Source: Actinomarinicola tropica (GTDB lineage Bacteria; Actinomycetota; Acidimicrobiia; Acidimicrobiales; SKKL01). Taken from it: a DNA stretch of 64,000 nt. This document shows positions 26,617-34,694 of the stretch, piece by piece (within the stretch, counting starts at the first letter, position 1; every line of letters starts with the position of its first letter). The stretch is from positions 62,001 to 126,000 of the forward strand of contig NZ_CP045851.1 in NCBI RefSeq assembly GCF_009650215.1. The letters run 5' to 3'. The notes under the pieces were generated by a model. That model saw nothing but the letters and a program-made list of their open reading frames with translations. It had not been told where the DNA came from and ran no database searches. The position numbers and the translations under genes were made by a program.

Positions 26617-27765
26617 TCACAGCTGCAGCGACCGGCCGATGATCTCCTTCATGATCTCGGTGGTGCCGCCGTAGATGCGGGTGACCCGGGCGTCGGCGTA
26701 GGCCCGGCCGATCGGGTACTCGGCCATGAACCCGTAGCCGCCGTGGAGCTGCACGCCGACGTCGACCGCCCGTCCCTGGAGCTCGGTGCACCACCACTTC
26801 GCCATCGCCGCGTCCTCCGCGGTGAGGGTGCCGGCATCGAGCGCGGTGATGCAGCGGTCGATGAACGACTGGCCGACCTCGACCTCGGTGGCGAGCGTGG
26901 CCAGCTCGAAGCGGGTGTTCTGGAACGAGCCGATCGACTGGCCGAACGCCGAGCGCTCGCGCACGTAGGCGACGGTCCAGTCGAGCGCGGCGCGGGCGGC
27001 GGCGACGCCCGCCACGGCGATCGAGAGCCGCTCCTGCGCGAGGTTCGTGACCAGGTGGCCGAACCCGCCGCCCTCGACCCCGAGCAGGTTCTCCTTCGGC
27101 ACCCGCACGTCGACGAAGCTCAGCTCCGCGGTGTCCTGGGAGTGGAGGCCGATCTTCTCCAGGTTCCGACCCCGTGTGAAGCCCTCCATGCCGCGTTCGA
27201 GGACGAGCAGCGACATGCCGCGGTGGCGCTCGGTCGGGTCGGTCTTGACCGCGGTGATGACGAGGTCGGCGTTGATGCCGTTGGTGATGAACGTCTTGGA
27301 CCCGTTGACCACGTAGCTGTCGCCGTCGTCGATCGCGGTGGTGGTCATCGACGCCAGGTCCGACCCGATGCCGGGCTCGGTCATGGCGATGGCGGTGACG
27401 AGCTCGCCCGACGCGACTCCGGGGATCCACCGCTCGGCCTGCTCGGCGGTCGTGAGGTCGCGGAGGTACGGGATGCAGATGTCGTTGTGCAGGGTGAGCC
27501 CGAGCCCGGCGCCACCCAGCCCCGCCATCTGGACCTCCTCGCCGATGACCGCGTTGTAGCGGAAGTCGCGCACACCGCCGCCGCCGAGGTCGGCCGGCAG
27601 GTCCATGCCGAGGAACCCCGCGGCGCCGGCGGCGGTGAACAGCTCCCGGTCGACCACGCCCTCGCGCTCCCACCGCTCGACGTGCGGCACGGCCTCGCGG
27701 CGCAGGAACTCGCGGACGCTCTCGCGGAACATCTCGTGCTCGGGTTCGAAGATCGTGCGCTCCAC
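26617..27765 (-). CDS. Acyl-CoA dehydrogenase
   Basis: This 382-residue flavoprotein has full family length. Landmarks are AIAMTEPGIGSDLASM (FAD/substrate loop), SYVVNGSKTFITNG, QERLSIAVAGVAAARAALDWTVAYVRERSAFGQSIGSFQNTRF and QLHGGYGFMAEYPIGRAYADARVTRIYGGTTEIMKEII near the C-terminus. It introduces the alpha-beta double bond in acyl-CoA, passing electrons to ETF. Chain length cannot be fixed. The GTG start follows GAGGAG by five bases. It diverges from the thioesterase gene and probably belongs to the acyl-CoA catabolism block that follows. Confidence 0.93.
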   Translation of the reverse strand: MERTIFEPEHEMFRESVREFLRREAVPHVERWEREGVVDRELFTAAGAAGFLGMDLPADLGGGGVRDFRYNAVIGEEVQMAGLGGAGLGLTLHNDICIPYLRDLTTAEQAERWIPGVASGELVTAIAMTEPGIGSDLASMTTTAIDDGDSYVVNGSKTFITNGINADLVITAVKTDPTERHRGMSLLVLERGMEGFTRGRNLEKIGLHSQDTAELSFVDVRVPKENLLGVEGGGFGHLVTNLAQERLSIAVAGVAAARAALDWTVAYVRERSAFGQSIGSFQNTRFELATLATEVEVGQSFIDRCITALDAGTLTAEDAAMAKWWCTELQGRAVDVGVQLHGGYGFMAEYPIGRAYADARVTRIYGGTTEIMKEIIGRSLQL

Positions 27766-27801
27766 GCGTGCTCCTCGGTCGGGGCCCCGCTCGACAAAAA
27801 G

Positions 27802-27807
27802 TATCCT
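27802..27807 (+). promoter_or_regulatory. Leaderless-type -10 box (TATCCT)
   Basis: TATCCT ends six bases before the ATG of the thioesterase-like gene, preceded by an A-tract that stands out in this GC-rich DNA. Confidence 0.55.
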
Positions 27808-27813
27808 GATCCC

Positions 27814-28638
27814 ATGACGACCGACGCCCAGGACCTGGGCCAGACCATGTCACGTCACGTGCTCACCCGGCTGGGCCTCCAGGTCGTCACCGGCGACCAC
27901 CTGCGGTTCGACCTGCTGCTCGACGACGCCCACCTCGACGCCGACGGGCACATCGACGTCGGCGTCCTCGGCACCTACATCGACATGACGTCGTCCCAGC
28001 CGCGGGAGATGCAGGCCGGGCGACCGTTCGTCCACGCCGACATCTCGTTCCACCGCCTCGCCCGGCCCGAGGGCGCGCGCCTGTCCGCCGACGCCCGGGC
28101 CCTGCGGCTCGGCAAGCGCACCGGTGTGATCGAGATCGAGGTCCACGACGACGCCGGCGTCCACGTCGCCCGCAGCGTGCAGGGCATCGCGTTCCCGAGC
28201 GGGGCGCCCACGCTGCGGCGGAGCCACGCCGACGAGGTCGAGGACCGCTTCTTCACCCAGTTCCACGGCGAGTGCACCCTCGATGGGCCCTTCCGCGACG
28301 TGGTCGGCATCAGTGGTCCGCACGGCGACGGGCCCGACGCGTGGTGGGAGATCGCGCTGAGCGACGTGAACGTCAACGGCTTCGGCGGCCTCCACGGCGG
28401 CGTGGCGACCGCCCTCGTCGATGCCGCCGCCACCGGCGCCGTGCGCGTCGCCGGCCACGAGCCCGCCGGCGCGCTCAGCCTGGCCGTGCGGTACCTGGCG
28501 CCGAGCCTCGCGGGACCGATCCGGGCGCGAGGGCGCGTCACCGGTCGGGTCGGCGACGTCGCCGTCGTCGCCGTCGAGGTGCGCGACGCCGACGAGAACC
28601 TCACGATCCTGAGCGACGTCCACGTCGCCACGCGATGA
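27814..28638 (+). CDS. Double-hotdog acyl-CoA thioesterase-like protein (PaaI family)
   Basis: The 274-residue protein has two hotdog folds. The first, at about residues 12-130, is more divergent. The second, about 165-274, has the PaaI/4HBT signature VNVNGFGGLHGGVATALVDAAATGAVR, in which the Asn-Gly-HGG loop holds the thioester site, followed by LSLAVRYLAPSLAGPIRARGRV. It likely hydrolyses acyl- or aryl-CoA thioesters or acts as a dehydratase-like partner; the exact substrate is unknown. The first gene of a co-directional run, it is followed 31 bases later by an LLM oxidoreductase. Confidence 0.82.
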   Translation: MTTDAQDLGQTMSRHVLTRLGLQVVTGDHLRFDLLLDDAHLDADGHIDVGVLGTYIDMTSSQPREMQAGRPFVHADISFHRLARPEGARLSADARALRLGKRTGVIEIEVHDDAGVHVARSVQGIAFPSGAPTLRRSHADEVEDRFFTQFHGECTLDGPFRDVVGISGPHGDGPDAWWEIALSDVNVNGFGGLHGGVATALVDAAATGAVRVAGHEPAGALSLAVRYLAPSLAGPIRARGRVTGRVGDVAVVAVEVRDADENLTILSDVHVATR

Positions 28639-28669
28639 TCGACCGACCGACCACACAGGGGGACCACCG

Positions 28670-29569
28670 ATGAGCGCCACGACCATGGACCTGGGCCGGG
28701 TCGGCATCTGGACCGGGGCGATGGACGCCATGCCGTCGTCCGATGCCGCCGGGTTCGCCCGTCTGATCGAGGAGCTGGGCTTCCGTACGCTCTGGATCCC
28801 CGAGACCGTCGGGCGCGACCCGATGGTCAACGCCACGTTGCTGCTCGAGCGGACCTCGACGCTGCAGATCGCCACCGGCATCGCCAACGTCTACGCCCGC
28901 GACGCCGTCACCATGGCCAACACCCAACGGGCCATCGAGGAGGCGTTCCCCGGCCGGTTCCTCCTCGGCCTCGGCGTGAGCCACGCCCACCTCGTCGACC
29001 GCGTCCGCAAGCACGACTACTCCAAGCCGTACTCCTACATGGTCGACTACCTCACCGACATGGACGGCTCGATCTTCCGTGCCGTCGGTCCCGAGCAGCT
29101 GCCCCAGGCTCGGGTGCTCGCCGCCCTCGGCCCGAAGATGCTCGAGCTCGCGGCCACGAAGGCCAACGGCGCCCACCCCTACTTCGTCCCGGTGGAGCAC
29201 ACGGCGCGGGCCCGCGAGATCATGGGCCCCGACGCCACCCTCGCCCCCGAGCAGATGGTCGTGCTCGACACCGACCCGACCACCGCCCGCGAGACCGCCC
29301 GCAAGAACATGTCGGTCTACCTGCGGGCCCCGAACTACGTGAACAACCTCAAGCGGTTCGGGTTCACCGACGAGGACGTCGTGGCCGACGCCCCGAGCGA
29401 CCGGCTGGTCGACGCCATCGTCGCCTGGGGCGACGTCGACGCCATCGTCGACCGCGTGCGTGCCCACCACGACGCCGGCGCCGACCACGTCGCGGTGCAG
29501 GTGCTCGCGGCGGGCACCTTCGTCCCGCCCGAGGACCAGCTGCGCGAGCTGGCCGCCGCGCTGCTCTGA
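28670..29569 (+). CDS. LLM-class F420-dependent oxidoreductase
   Basis: This 299-residue TIM-barrel flavin/F420 enzyme of the luciferase-like family starts LGRVGIWTGAMDAMPSSDAAGFARLIEELGFRTLWIPETVGRDP. The cofactor-cradling elements TSTLQIATGIANVYARDAVTMANTQRAIEEAFPGRFLLGLGVSH are clear, close to the F420 family annotated as TIGR03620. It would transfer a hydride from F420H2 to an unknown, possibly acyl-CoA or xenobiotic, substrate. A GGGGGACC motif precedes the ATG. It is followed 11 bases later by a DoxX gene. Confidence 0.9.
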   Translation: MSATTMDLGRVGIWTGAMDAMPSSDAAGFARLIEELGFRTLWIPETVGRDPMVNATLLLERTSTLQIATGIANVYARDAVTMANTQRAIEEAFPGRFLLGLGVSHAHLVDRVRKHDYSKPYSYMVDYLTDMDGSIFRAVGPEQLPQARVLAALGPKMLELAATKANGAHPYFVPVEHTARAREIMGPDATLAPEQMVVLDTDPTTARETARKNMSVYLRAPNYVNNLKRFGFTDEDVVADAPSDRLVDAIVAWGDVDAIVDRVRAHHDAGADHVAVQVLAAGTFVPPEDQLRELAAALL

Positions 29570-29580
29570 GGATCGCGGCC

Positions 29581-30105
29581 GTGAGCGACGCCGCCGCCGT
29601 CGATCTGGCGCTCCTGCTGTTGCGTGGGGTCGTCGGCGTCGTCATGCTCGCCCACGGGGTGAACCACATCGTGGGCGGCGGCAAGATCGCCGGCACCGCC
29701 GGGTGGTTCGAGTCGCTCGGCATGCGCCCCGGTCGGCTCCATGCCTGGCTGGCGAGCCTCACCGAGGTCGGCGCCGGGGTGCTGCTGCTGCTCGGCCTGG
29801 CGACGTCGCTCGCGGCCGGTGGCGCCCTCGGCGTGATGGTCGTCGCGTGGGTCACCAACCACCGGGGCAACGGGTTCTTCATCTTTCGCCCCGGCGAGGG
29901 TTGGGAGTACGTGATGACCCTGTCGGTCGTCTCGGCCGCGATCGGTCCCCTCGGCGGTGGGGGCTGGTCGCTCGACCACGCCCTCGACCTCGACGACACG
30001 TTCTCCGGCGTCAGCGGGTTGGTGCTCGCGCTGGGCCCCGGCCTCCTCGGCGCCGCCGCGCTCCTCGCCGCCTTCTGGCGCCCACCCCGACCGACCTCGG
30101 CGTAG
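29581..30105 (+). CDS. DoxX family membrane protein
   Basis: This 174-residue membrane protein has four hydrophobic segments and the DoxX signature (ALLLLRGVVGVVMLAHGVNHIVGGGKIAGTAGWFESLGMRPG, then TEVGAGVLLLLGLATSLAAGGALGVMVVAW). DoxX proteins are small quinone-linked or redox-associated membrane proteins with poorly defined roles. It begins at GTG just after the LLM gene and is probably co-transcribed with it. Confidence 0.88.
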   Translation: MSDAAAVDLALLLLRGVVGVVMLAHGVNHIVGGGKIAGTAGWFESLGMRPGRLHAWLASLTEVGAGVLLLLGLATSLAAGGALGVMVVAWVTNHRGNGFFIFRPGEGWEYVMTLSVVSAAIGPLGGGGWSLDHALDLDDTFSGVSGLVLALGPGLLGAAALLAAFWRPPRPTSA

Positions 30106-30108
30106 GGT
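30103..30108 (+). promoter_or_regulatory. Leaderless-type -10 box (TAGGGT)
   Basis: TAGGGT, which includes the DoxX stop codon, ends six bases before the GTG of the next membrane-protein gene. Confidence 0.45.
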
Positions 30109-30114
30109 GCGGCC

Positions 30115-30954
30115 GTGGTCGGGCGGAGCGGCGTCGACGAGCGGTGGGACGGGGACGTGGACGCGGTCGGTCAGCCACGGGCGCCGCGGTGGTCGCTGCC
30201 CACGCTCGTCGCGTTTGCCTCGCTGACCTCGCTGGTCGCCGGCGTCGGGTTGGTGAGCCTCGGGTGGTCCGACCCACGCCTCGCGGCTCCGGTGCTGAGC
30301 GTCGTGGGCCTCGGGTGGCTGACGATCGGGTGGCGGCGCCGGTGGCCGCCTCGGCTGCGGCGCGCGTTGTCCTGCGCGATGGCTGTCGGCATCTTCGTCG
30401 GACTCGTGCTGCACATGTTCCAGCCACCCTCGGAGGCCGAGCTCGTGGCCCGGCTGGACGACCTCCCGACCGTCGAGTCCGCGGGCGGTGGCATCGCCCG
30501 TGCGTGGGTGGTGGGCGAGTCCGAGCTGCCCTGGATCGCGCCCGTGGTGCGGCGGTCCGGCTCCTTGGCCGACGGCGACGAGCCAGGAGCGGTGGCGAAC
30601 GCCCTTCGCCGCAGGGGCTACGAGGCGGAGGTGCTGGGCCCGGTGTCCTCATCCCCGTCCGATCGGTTGGGGCTGTGGCACGTCCGGGCCGTCGACGACC
30701 GCACCACCCTCCTGGTCCAGCTCGACGCCGAGGGCGCGCTCGTCCAGGCGTCGTGGGCGGCTCCGGGCATCGACACCTGGCCGCTCGGTTCCCCCGCCGC
30801 CCCGGGGTTCGGCGGGTGGATCGTGATGCCTGCCATCGCCCGGTCGGTGCTCTACGTGCTGGCCCTCGTCGGTGCGGCGCTCGTCGGCACGTCGGTCGTG
30901 CTGCTGGCGCGCAACTGGCGCTGCTTCATCACGCGACCCGACGAGCCCTCGTAG
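30115..30954 (+). CDS. Hypothetical membrane protein with an extracytoplasmic domain
   Basis: The 279-residue protein is not recognised. It has three N-terminal hydrophobic segments (about residues 30-50, 58-72 and 85-100), a soluble domain of about 130 residues (YEAEVLGPVSSSPSDRLGLWHVRAVDDRTTLLVQLDAEGALVQASW) and a C-terminal membrane helix followed by a short basic tail. The repeated beta-like pattern of the soluble part suggests a small alpha/beta domain. The GTG start follows a leaderless-type -10 box. Confidence 0.65.
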   Translation: MVGRSGVDERWDGDVDAVGQPRAPRWSLPTLVAFASLTSLVAGVGLVSLGWSDPRLAAPVLSVVGLGWLTIGWRRRWPPRLRRALSCAMAVGIFVGLVLHMFQPPSEAELVARLDDLPTVESAGGGIARAWVVGESELPWIAPVVRRSGSLADGDEPGAVANALRRRGYEAEVLGPVSSSPSDRLGLWHVRAVDDRTTLLVQLDAEGALVQASWAAPGIDTWPLGSPAAPGFGGWIVMPAIARSVLYVLALVGAALVGTSVVLLARNWRCFITRPDEPS

Positions 30955-30957
30955 AGG

Positions 30958-30963
30958 TACCGT
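30958..30963 (+). promoter_or_regulatory. Leaderless-type -10 box (TACCGT)
   Basis: TACCGT ends seven bases before the GTG of the VOC gene; the same hexamer and spacing precede three other genes here. Confidence 0.45.
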
Positions 30964-30970
30964 CCAGGGA

Positions 30971-31366
30971 GTGGCGATCGAGCTGAACCACACGATCGTC
31001 GGCGCGGTCGACGCCGAGGCGTCGGCCCGCTGGCTGGCCGAGATGCTCGGCCTCGACCAGCCCGTCCACGTCGGCCACTTCTGGCAGGTCCGCATGGCCA
31101 ACGGCGTCGACCTGGACTTCGCGTCGATGGGCGACGAGCCCGTCGTCCCCCAGCACTACGCGTTCCTCATCTCCGAGGACGAGTTCGACGAGGTCCACGG
31201 GCGGCTGCTGCTCGGCGACCACGACATCTGGGCCGACCCGGGCCAGCGGTACCCCGGCGATATCAACCACAACGACGGCGGCCGCGGCGTGTACTTCCTC
31301 AGCAACGACGGCCACTTCCTCGAGGTGATCACCCGCCCCTACGGCAGCGGGTCCCCCTCCGCCTGA
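30971..31366 (+). CDS. VOC (glyoxalase/dioxygenase-fold) protein
   Basis: This 131-residue vicinal-oxygen-chelate protein opens with IELNHTIVGAVDAEASARWLAEMLGL, has QHYAFLISEDEFDEVHGRL in the middle and ends in GRGVYFLSNDGHFLEVITRPYG. His6-type, His-in-QHYAF and Glu-in-FLEV positions match VOC metal ligands. Substrate unknown. It converges on the YqeY-like gene. Confidence 0.85.
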   Translation: MAIELNHTIVGAVDAEASARWLAEMLGLDQPVHVGHFWQVRMANGVDLDFASMGDEPVVPQHYAFLISEDEFDEVHGRLLLGDHDIWADPGQRYPGDINHNDGGRGVYFLSNDGHFLEVITRPYGSGSPSA

Positions 31367-31397
31367 GCGGTCGCTCGGGGACGCGGGCCGTCTGTCC

Positions 31398-31730
31398 TCA
31401 GCAGGCGAGGTGGGCGTCGAGGATGGCGGCCTGGCGGCGACGGTCGTCGGCCAGGTCGTGCCGGCCGATCGCCACCATCTCGTCGACCGCGTCGAGCAGC
31501 TCGTCGCGGATGGACGCGACGACGGCTCGGACGTCGTCCTCGTCCAGGTCACGGCGGGCGACGTCGTTGGCGTGGAGCCCGACGGCGGCGCGGGAGTGCG
31601 CGGCGTCGACCGCTTCGGCGTTGGCGATCGCGGCGAGGGTCGTACGCAGCGTCGAGAGGCGCAGGGCGTCGCGCGCCTTCATCGCCGGCAGGACCTCGGC
31701 TTGGAGTCGGTCGCGGATCGGCTCGGTCAT
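31398..31730 (-). CDS. GatB/YqeY domain protein
   Basis: This protein of about 110 residues corresponds to the YqeY helical domain, related to the C-terminal tail domain of GatB. It starts MTEPIRDRLQAEVLPAMKARDALRLSTLRTTLAAIANAEAV, the standard YqeY opening. It is shorter than the usual 145-150 residues: the family C-terminal repeat of the domain is missing after HDLADDRRRQAAILDAHLAC, so it may be a truncated or minimal version. A tRNA-related role is assumed for the family but unproven. Upstream lies the repeat-rich spacer. Confidence 0.78.
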   Translation of the reverse strand: MTEPIRDRLQAEVLPAMKARDALRLSTLRTTLAAIANAEAVDAAHSRAAVGLHANDVARRDLDEDDVRAVVASIRDELLDAVDEMVAIGRHDLADDRRRQAAILDAHLAC

Positions 31731-31766
31731 CTCGGCACGGTGCCACCGCCCGGCGGGCCCGTCGAA

Positions 31767-31810
31767 CCGGTTCCGACCCGGCACCGGCCCGGTTCCGACC
31801 CGGCACCGGG
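31767..31810. repeat. 22-base tandem repeat, two copies
   Basis: The unit beginning CCGGTTCCGACCCGGCACCG occurs twice head to tail with an exact period of 22 bases, directly before palindromic element copy A. Confidence 0.75.
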
Positions 31811-31812
31811 CC

Positions 31813-31861
31813 GATCTTGGTACCGATCGCGACCGTCAGTGTCGCGATGCGTACCGAGAAC
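31813..31861. repeat. 49-base palindromic element, copy A
   Basis: Outer arms (TCTTGGTAC ... GTACCGAGAAC) and inner arms GATCGCGAC / GTCGCGATG enclose a CGTCAGT loop. The 15-base core arms pair at 13 of 15 positions. It shares length, arms and loop with copy B, 83 bases away, and resembles copy C at 59.7 kb. Confidence 0.8.
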
Positions 31862-31895
31862 GGTCGGCGGGAGGGGTGCCCGGCGTGGAGGGGCG

Positions 31896-31944
31896 GTTCT
31901 GGGTACGGATCGCGACCGTCAGTGTCGCGATACGTACCGAGAAC
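31896..31944. repeat. 49-base palindromic element, copy B
   Basis: This copy has the outer arms GTTCTGGGTAC and GTACCGAGAAC. The inner arms pair at 14 of 15 core positions around the same CGTCAGT loop as copy A. It is the most symmetric copy. Confidence 0.8.
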
Positions 31945-31972
31945 GGCCGGTGGACCGTGGGTGCGCACCGGC

Positions 31973-32021
31973 CGACGGGGGCCGGTCGCGGGCCGCCGCC
32001 CGACGGGGGCCGGTCGCGGGC
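31973..32021. repeat. GC-rich direct repeat, two copies 28 bases apart
   Basis: CGACGGGGGCCGGTCGCGGG occurs at 31973 and again at 32001. It lies between palindromic copy B and the 3' end of the SRPBCC gene. Confidence 0.7.
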
Positions 32022-32037
32022 AAAGGCCCCGCGGGGG

Positions 32038-32517
32038 TCAGTCGTCGGCGAGCAGGACGGCCAGGCGCTCGACGGAGCGCTCGAGCATCTCGAGCGGCAC
32101 GATCGGGAACGTGATCCGGTCCCGCAGCTTGGGGTTCAGCCCGCTCCAGTCGCAGTAGTTGGTGACCTCGGTCGTGCCGTCGTCCAGCGCGACCAGCTCC
32201 CAGCCGTAGACGTGGCCGAGGGGCTTCGGGTGGTCGGTCGATCCGACGCTCCACTCGACGAGCCGGTCGGGCTCGATGCGGGTGACCCGGTTGAGGACCG
32301 TGTACTTGCCCATCGGCAGGTCGCCGAGCGGCTCGCGGTCCATGTGCATGGTGAACGCCTGGCCCACCTCGGTGAGCGGCGTGGCGTCGGGCGCCGCCTC
32401 GAGCATCCCCGAGCCGTCGATGTCGACGTGGCCCTGGGGATGGGACACGACGGCGAAGATGCGGCCGGCCGGCGCCGCGACCCGACGGGTGGCGGCGATG
32501 CGCTCGGCCGCGCTCAC
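32038..32517 (-). CDS. SRPBCC (START/Bet v1-like) family protein
   Basis: This 159-residue helix-grip protein opens with ERIAATRRVAAPAGRIFAVVSHPQGHVDIDGSGM, the usual SRPBCC start, and continues with VTRIEPDRLVEWSVG and TTEVTNYCDW. Such proteins bind or transform hydrophobic ligands. The GTG start overlaps the upstream enoyl-CoA hydratase stop by four bases and has GGAGGGG four bases before it, so it is translationally coupled and probably works on a ligand from the same CoA pathway. Confidence 0.85.
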   Translation of the reverse strand: MSAAERIAATRRVAAPAGRIFAVVSHPQGHVDIDGSGMLEAAPDATPLTEVGQAFTMHMDREPLGDLPMGKYTVLNRVTRIEPDRLVEWSVGSTDHPKPLGHVYGWELVALDDGTTEVTNYCDWSGLNPKLRDRITFPIVPLEMLERSVERLAVLLADD

Positions 32518-33347
32518 GACCCCTCCGCCGGCAGTCGGGTGAACGACGGGGGGCGCTTCTCGAGGAACGACATGACGCCCTCGGTGAAGTCCGGCCGCCG
32601 GAAGCTCTCGGCCATGTGGACGAACGCGTCGCCCTCGGCGGCGCCGAGCCCACGGTGGAGCTGCTCGTAGACCTGGCGCTTCATCACCGCCATCGACGCG
32701 GGTGAGCACGTGTCGGCCAGGCGCTGGACGTAGGCCCGGCAGTGGTCGAGCAGCTCGTCGCCGGGCATCGACGCGTTGACGAGCCCGAGCTGCGCCGCCT
32801 CCCGCCCGTCGATCGTGCGGGATGACAGCAGCAGGTCGAGCGCCACCGCGGGCCCGACCTGTCGGGGGAGCAGCCAGCTGAGGCCGAACTCGGCGACCAG
32901 CCCCCGCTGGGCGAACGCGGTGAGCATCACCGCGTCGTCGCTCATGAAGCGCAGGTCGCAGCACAGCACGAACGGGTAGGCCATGCCCGCCACCGCACCG
33001 TTGATGGCGGCGATGACGGGCTTCTCGGTGGCCATCAGGTAGGAGAACGTGCCGTCGAAGTCCCCGATCTCCTGCGGCGCGTCGCCGCGTGCCAGCGTCT
33101 CGGCCAGCGGGCTCGAGCGCTCACCGCCGGCCATGTCCTCGAGCCGCCCGAGGTCGGCGCCGGCGCAGAAGCCCCTGCCCGCGCCCGTGATGACGATGGC
33201 GACGACGTCCCGATCGGCCGCGGCTCGTCCCACGGCGTCGCGCACCTCGCGGGCCATGACGTCGGTCCAGGCGTTGAGGGCCTCGGGCCGATGGAGCGTG
33301 ATGAGCCCCATCGGCCCGTCGACCTCGTAGCGGATCTGCTCGTACAT
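32514..33347 (-). CDS. Enoyl-CoA hydratase/isomerase family protein
   Basis: This 277-residue crotonase-fold protein has the CoA-binding and oxyanion-hole segments ITGAGRGFCAGADLGRLE and KPVIAAINGAVAGMAYPFVLCCDLRFMSDDA, and FAQRGLVAEFGLSWLLPRQVG, which has a Glu at the position of a catalytic acid. It probably hydrates or isomerises an enoyl-CoA in the pathway shared with the upstream thiolase (26-base gap). The ATG at 33347 lies just downstream of a poly-G/C tract. Confidence 0.92.
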   Translation of the reverse strand: MYEQIRYEVDGPMGLITLHRPEALNAWTDVMAREVRDAVGRAAADRDVVAIVITGAGRGFCAGADLGRLEDMAGGERSSPLAETLARGDAPQEIGDFDGTFSYLMATEKPVIAAINGAVAGMAYPFVLCCDLRFMSDDAVMLTAFAQRGLVAEFGLSWLLPRQVGPAVALDLLLSSRTIDGREAAQLGLVNASMPGDELLDHCRAYVQRLADTCSPASMAVMKRQVYEQLHRGLGAAEGDAFVHMAESFRRPDFTEGVMSFLEKRPPSFTRLPAEGS

Positions 33348-33373
33348 GCCGTCCCCCCCCGGGGCTGGAGCTC

Positions 33374-34612
33374 CTAGATGCGTTCGATGATGATCGCAGG
33401 CGCCATGCCGCCGGCGGCGCACATGGTGATGAGGCCCCGCTCGAGGTCCTGGCGCTCGAGCTCGTCGAGCAGCGTGCCGACGAGCATCGAGCCGGTCGCC
33501 CCGATCGGGTGGCCGAGGGCGATGGCACCGCCGTTGACGTTGATCTTCTCGCGGTCGATGCCGAGGTCGCGGATGTACTTCTCGACGACGACGGCGAAGG
33601 CCTCGTTGACCTCGAACAGGTCGATGTCGTCGAGCGTCATGCCGGCCTTCTCGAGGACCTTGCGGGTGGCGGGCACCGGGGCGTTGAGCATCAGCGTCGG
33701 GTCGTCGCCGACGTTGGCCATGGCGACGACGCGGGCACGGGGCGTCCAGCCGTTGGCCGTCGCCACCTCGGAGTTGGCGAGGAGCAGCGCGCCGGCGCCG
33801 TCGACGACGCCGGAGGAGTTGCCGGCGTGGTGGACGTGCTCGATCTCGAGGTCCGGGTACCGGCGGAGGATCTCGCTGCGGAAGGTGCGGCCGTCCTCGT
33901 CGAGGGGGATGTCGGCGACGGCCTCGAACGACGGCGCCAGCTGGGACAGCTTCTCGGCCGTGGTGCCGGGGCGCGGGTACTCCTCGCGGTCGAGGGCGAG
34001 GGTGCCGTCGGGGTGGTGGACGGGCACGAGGCTGCGCTCGAACCGCCCCTCCTCGATGGCGACGGCGGCCCGGCGCTGCGACTCGGCGCCCAGCTCGTCG
34101 AGGGCCTGGCGCGAGATGCCCTCGAGGGTGGCGATGGCGTCGGCGGCCACGCCCTGGTTCGACTGCGGGTGCAGCTCGCGCAGGTGCGGGTTGCCCTTGT
34201 CCATGAACGGGTGGCGCACCTTCGAGGAGTTCTCGGCGTAGGACGACATCATCTCCGCGCCGCCGGCGACCACGACGCCCTCGAGGCCGCTGGCGACCAT
34301 GCCGGCGGCGAGGTTGACCGCGGTGATGCCCGAGCCGCAGTAGCGGTCGAGGGTGAACCCGCTGGTGGTGGTGTCCCACCCGGCGTCGAGCGCGGTCATG
34401 CGGCCGAGCGCGCCGCCCTGGGTGCCCACCTGGAGGGAGCAGCCCCAGATCACGTCGTCCACGATGCTGGTGTCGAGGTCGTTGCGCTCGGCCAGGGCCC
34501 GCAGCGTCGCCGCGCCGAGCACCTGCGGGTGCACGTCGGCGAGCGCCCCCTTGCCGACCTTGCCGACGCCGCGGGGGGTGCGGCACGCATCGATGATCCA
34601 GGCCTCGGTCAC
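33374..34612 (-). CDS. Thiolase family protein (acetyl-CoA C-acyltransferase)
   Basis: This 412-residue thiolase has the nucleophilic Cys in LDRYCGSGITAVNLAAGM, the HEAF-equivalent NEAFAVVVEKYI, GGAIALGHPIGATGSML with the catalytic His and TMCAAGGMAPAIIIER with the second Cys. It cleaves 3-oxoacyl-CoA or acts in reverse. The replacement of His by Asn in the NEAF motif is common in degradative thiolases. GTG start with AGGAGG six bases upstream. A perfect GAGTGCACTC palindrome (34639-34648) lies in the divergent spacer and may be an operator. First gene of the thiolase-hydratase-SRPBCC operon. Confidence 0.94.
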   Translation of the reverse strand: MTEAWIIDACRTPRGVGKVGKGALADVHPQVLGAATLRALAERNDLDTSIVDDVIWGCSLQVGTQGGALGRMTALDAGWDTTTSGFTLDRYCGSGITAVNLAAGMVASGLEGVVVAGGAEMMSSYAENSSKVRHPFMDKGNPHLRELHPQSNQGVAADAIATLEGISRQALDELGAESQRRAAVAIEEGRFERSLVPVHHPDGTLALDREEYPRPGTTAEKLSQLAPSFEAVADIPLDEDGRTFRSEILRRYPDLEIEHVHHAGNSSGVVDGAGALLLANSEVATANGWTPRARVVAMANVGDDPTLMLNAPVPATRKVLEKAGMTLDDIDLFEVNEAFAVVVEKYIRDLGIDREKINVNGGAIALGHPIGATGSMLVGTLLDELERQDLERGLITMCAAGGMAPAIIIERI

Positions 34613-34694
34613 GAGGGTCCTCCTAGGTGAGAGCAATTGAGTGCACTCTAGGTGCTCCGAGCGGCGGCGTGCCCGCGCGGGCGAGGATGGGCCC

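Larger units (their letters stand above)
31731..32037. other. Repeat-rich gene-free spacer (307 bases)
   Basis: No convincing gene lies here. The spacer holds a 22-base unit repeated twice, two copies of the 49-base palindromic element and a roughly 21-base GC-rich unit repeated twice, each listed separately. Open frames across it are artefacts of these repeats. Confidence 0.75.

Noticed and set aside
31813-32158. Open frames through the repeat spacer and into the SRPBCC gene
   Set aside because: They owe their length to stop-free palindromic repeats; the two repeat copies are read in different frames and no domain is recognisable.
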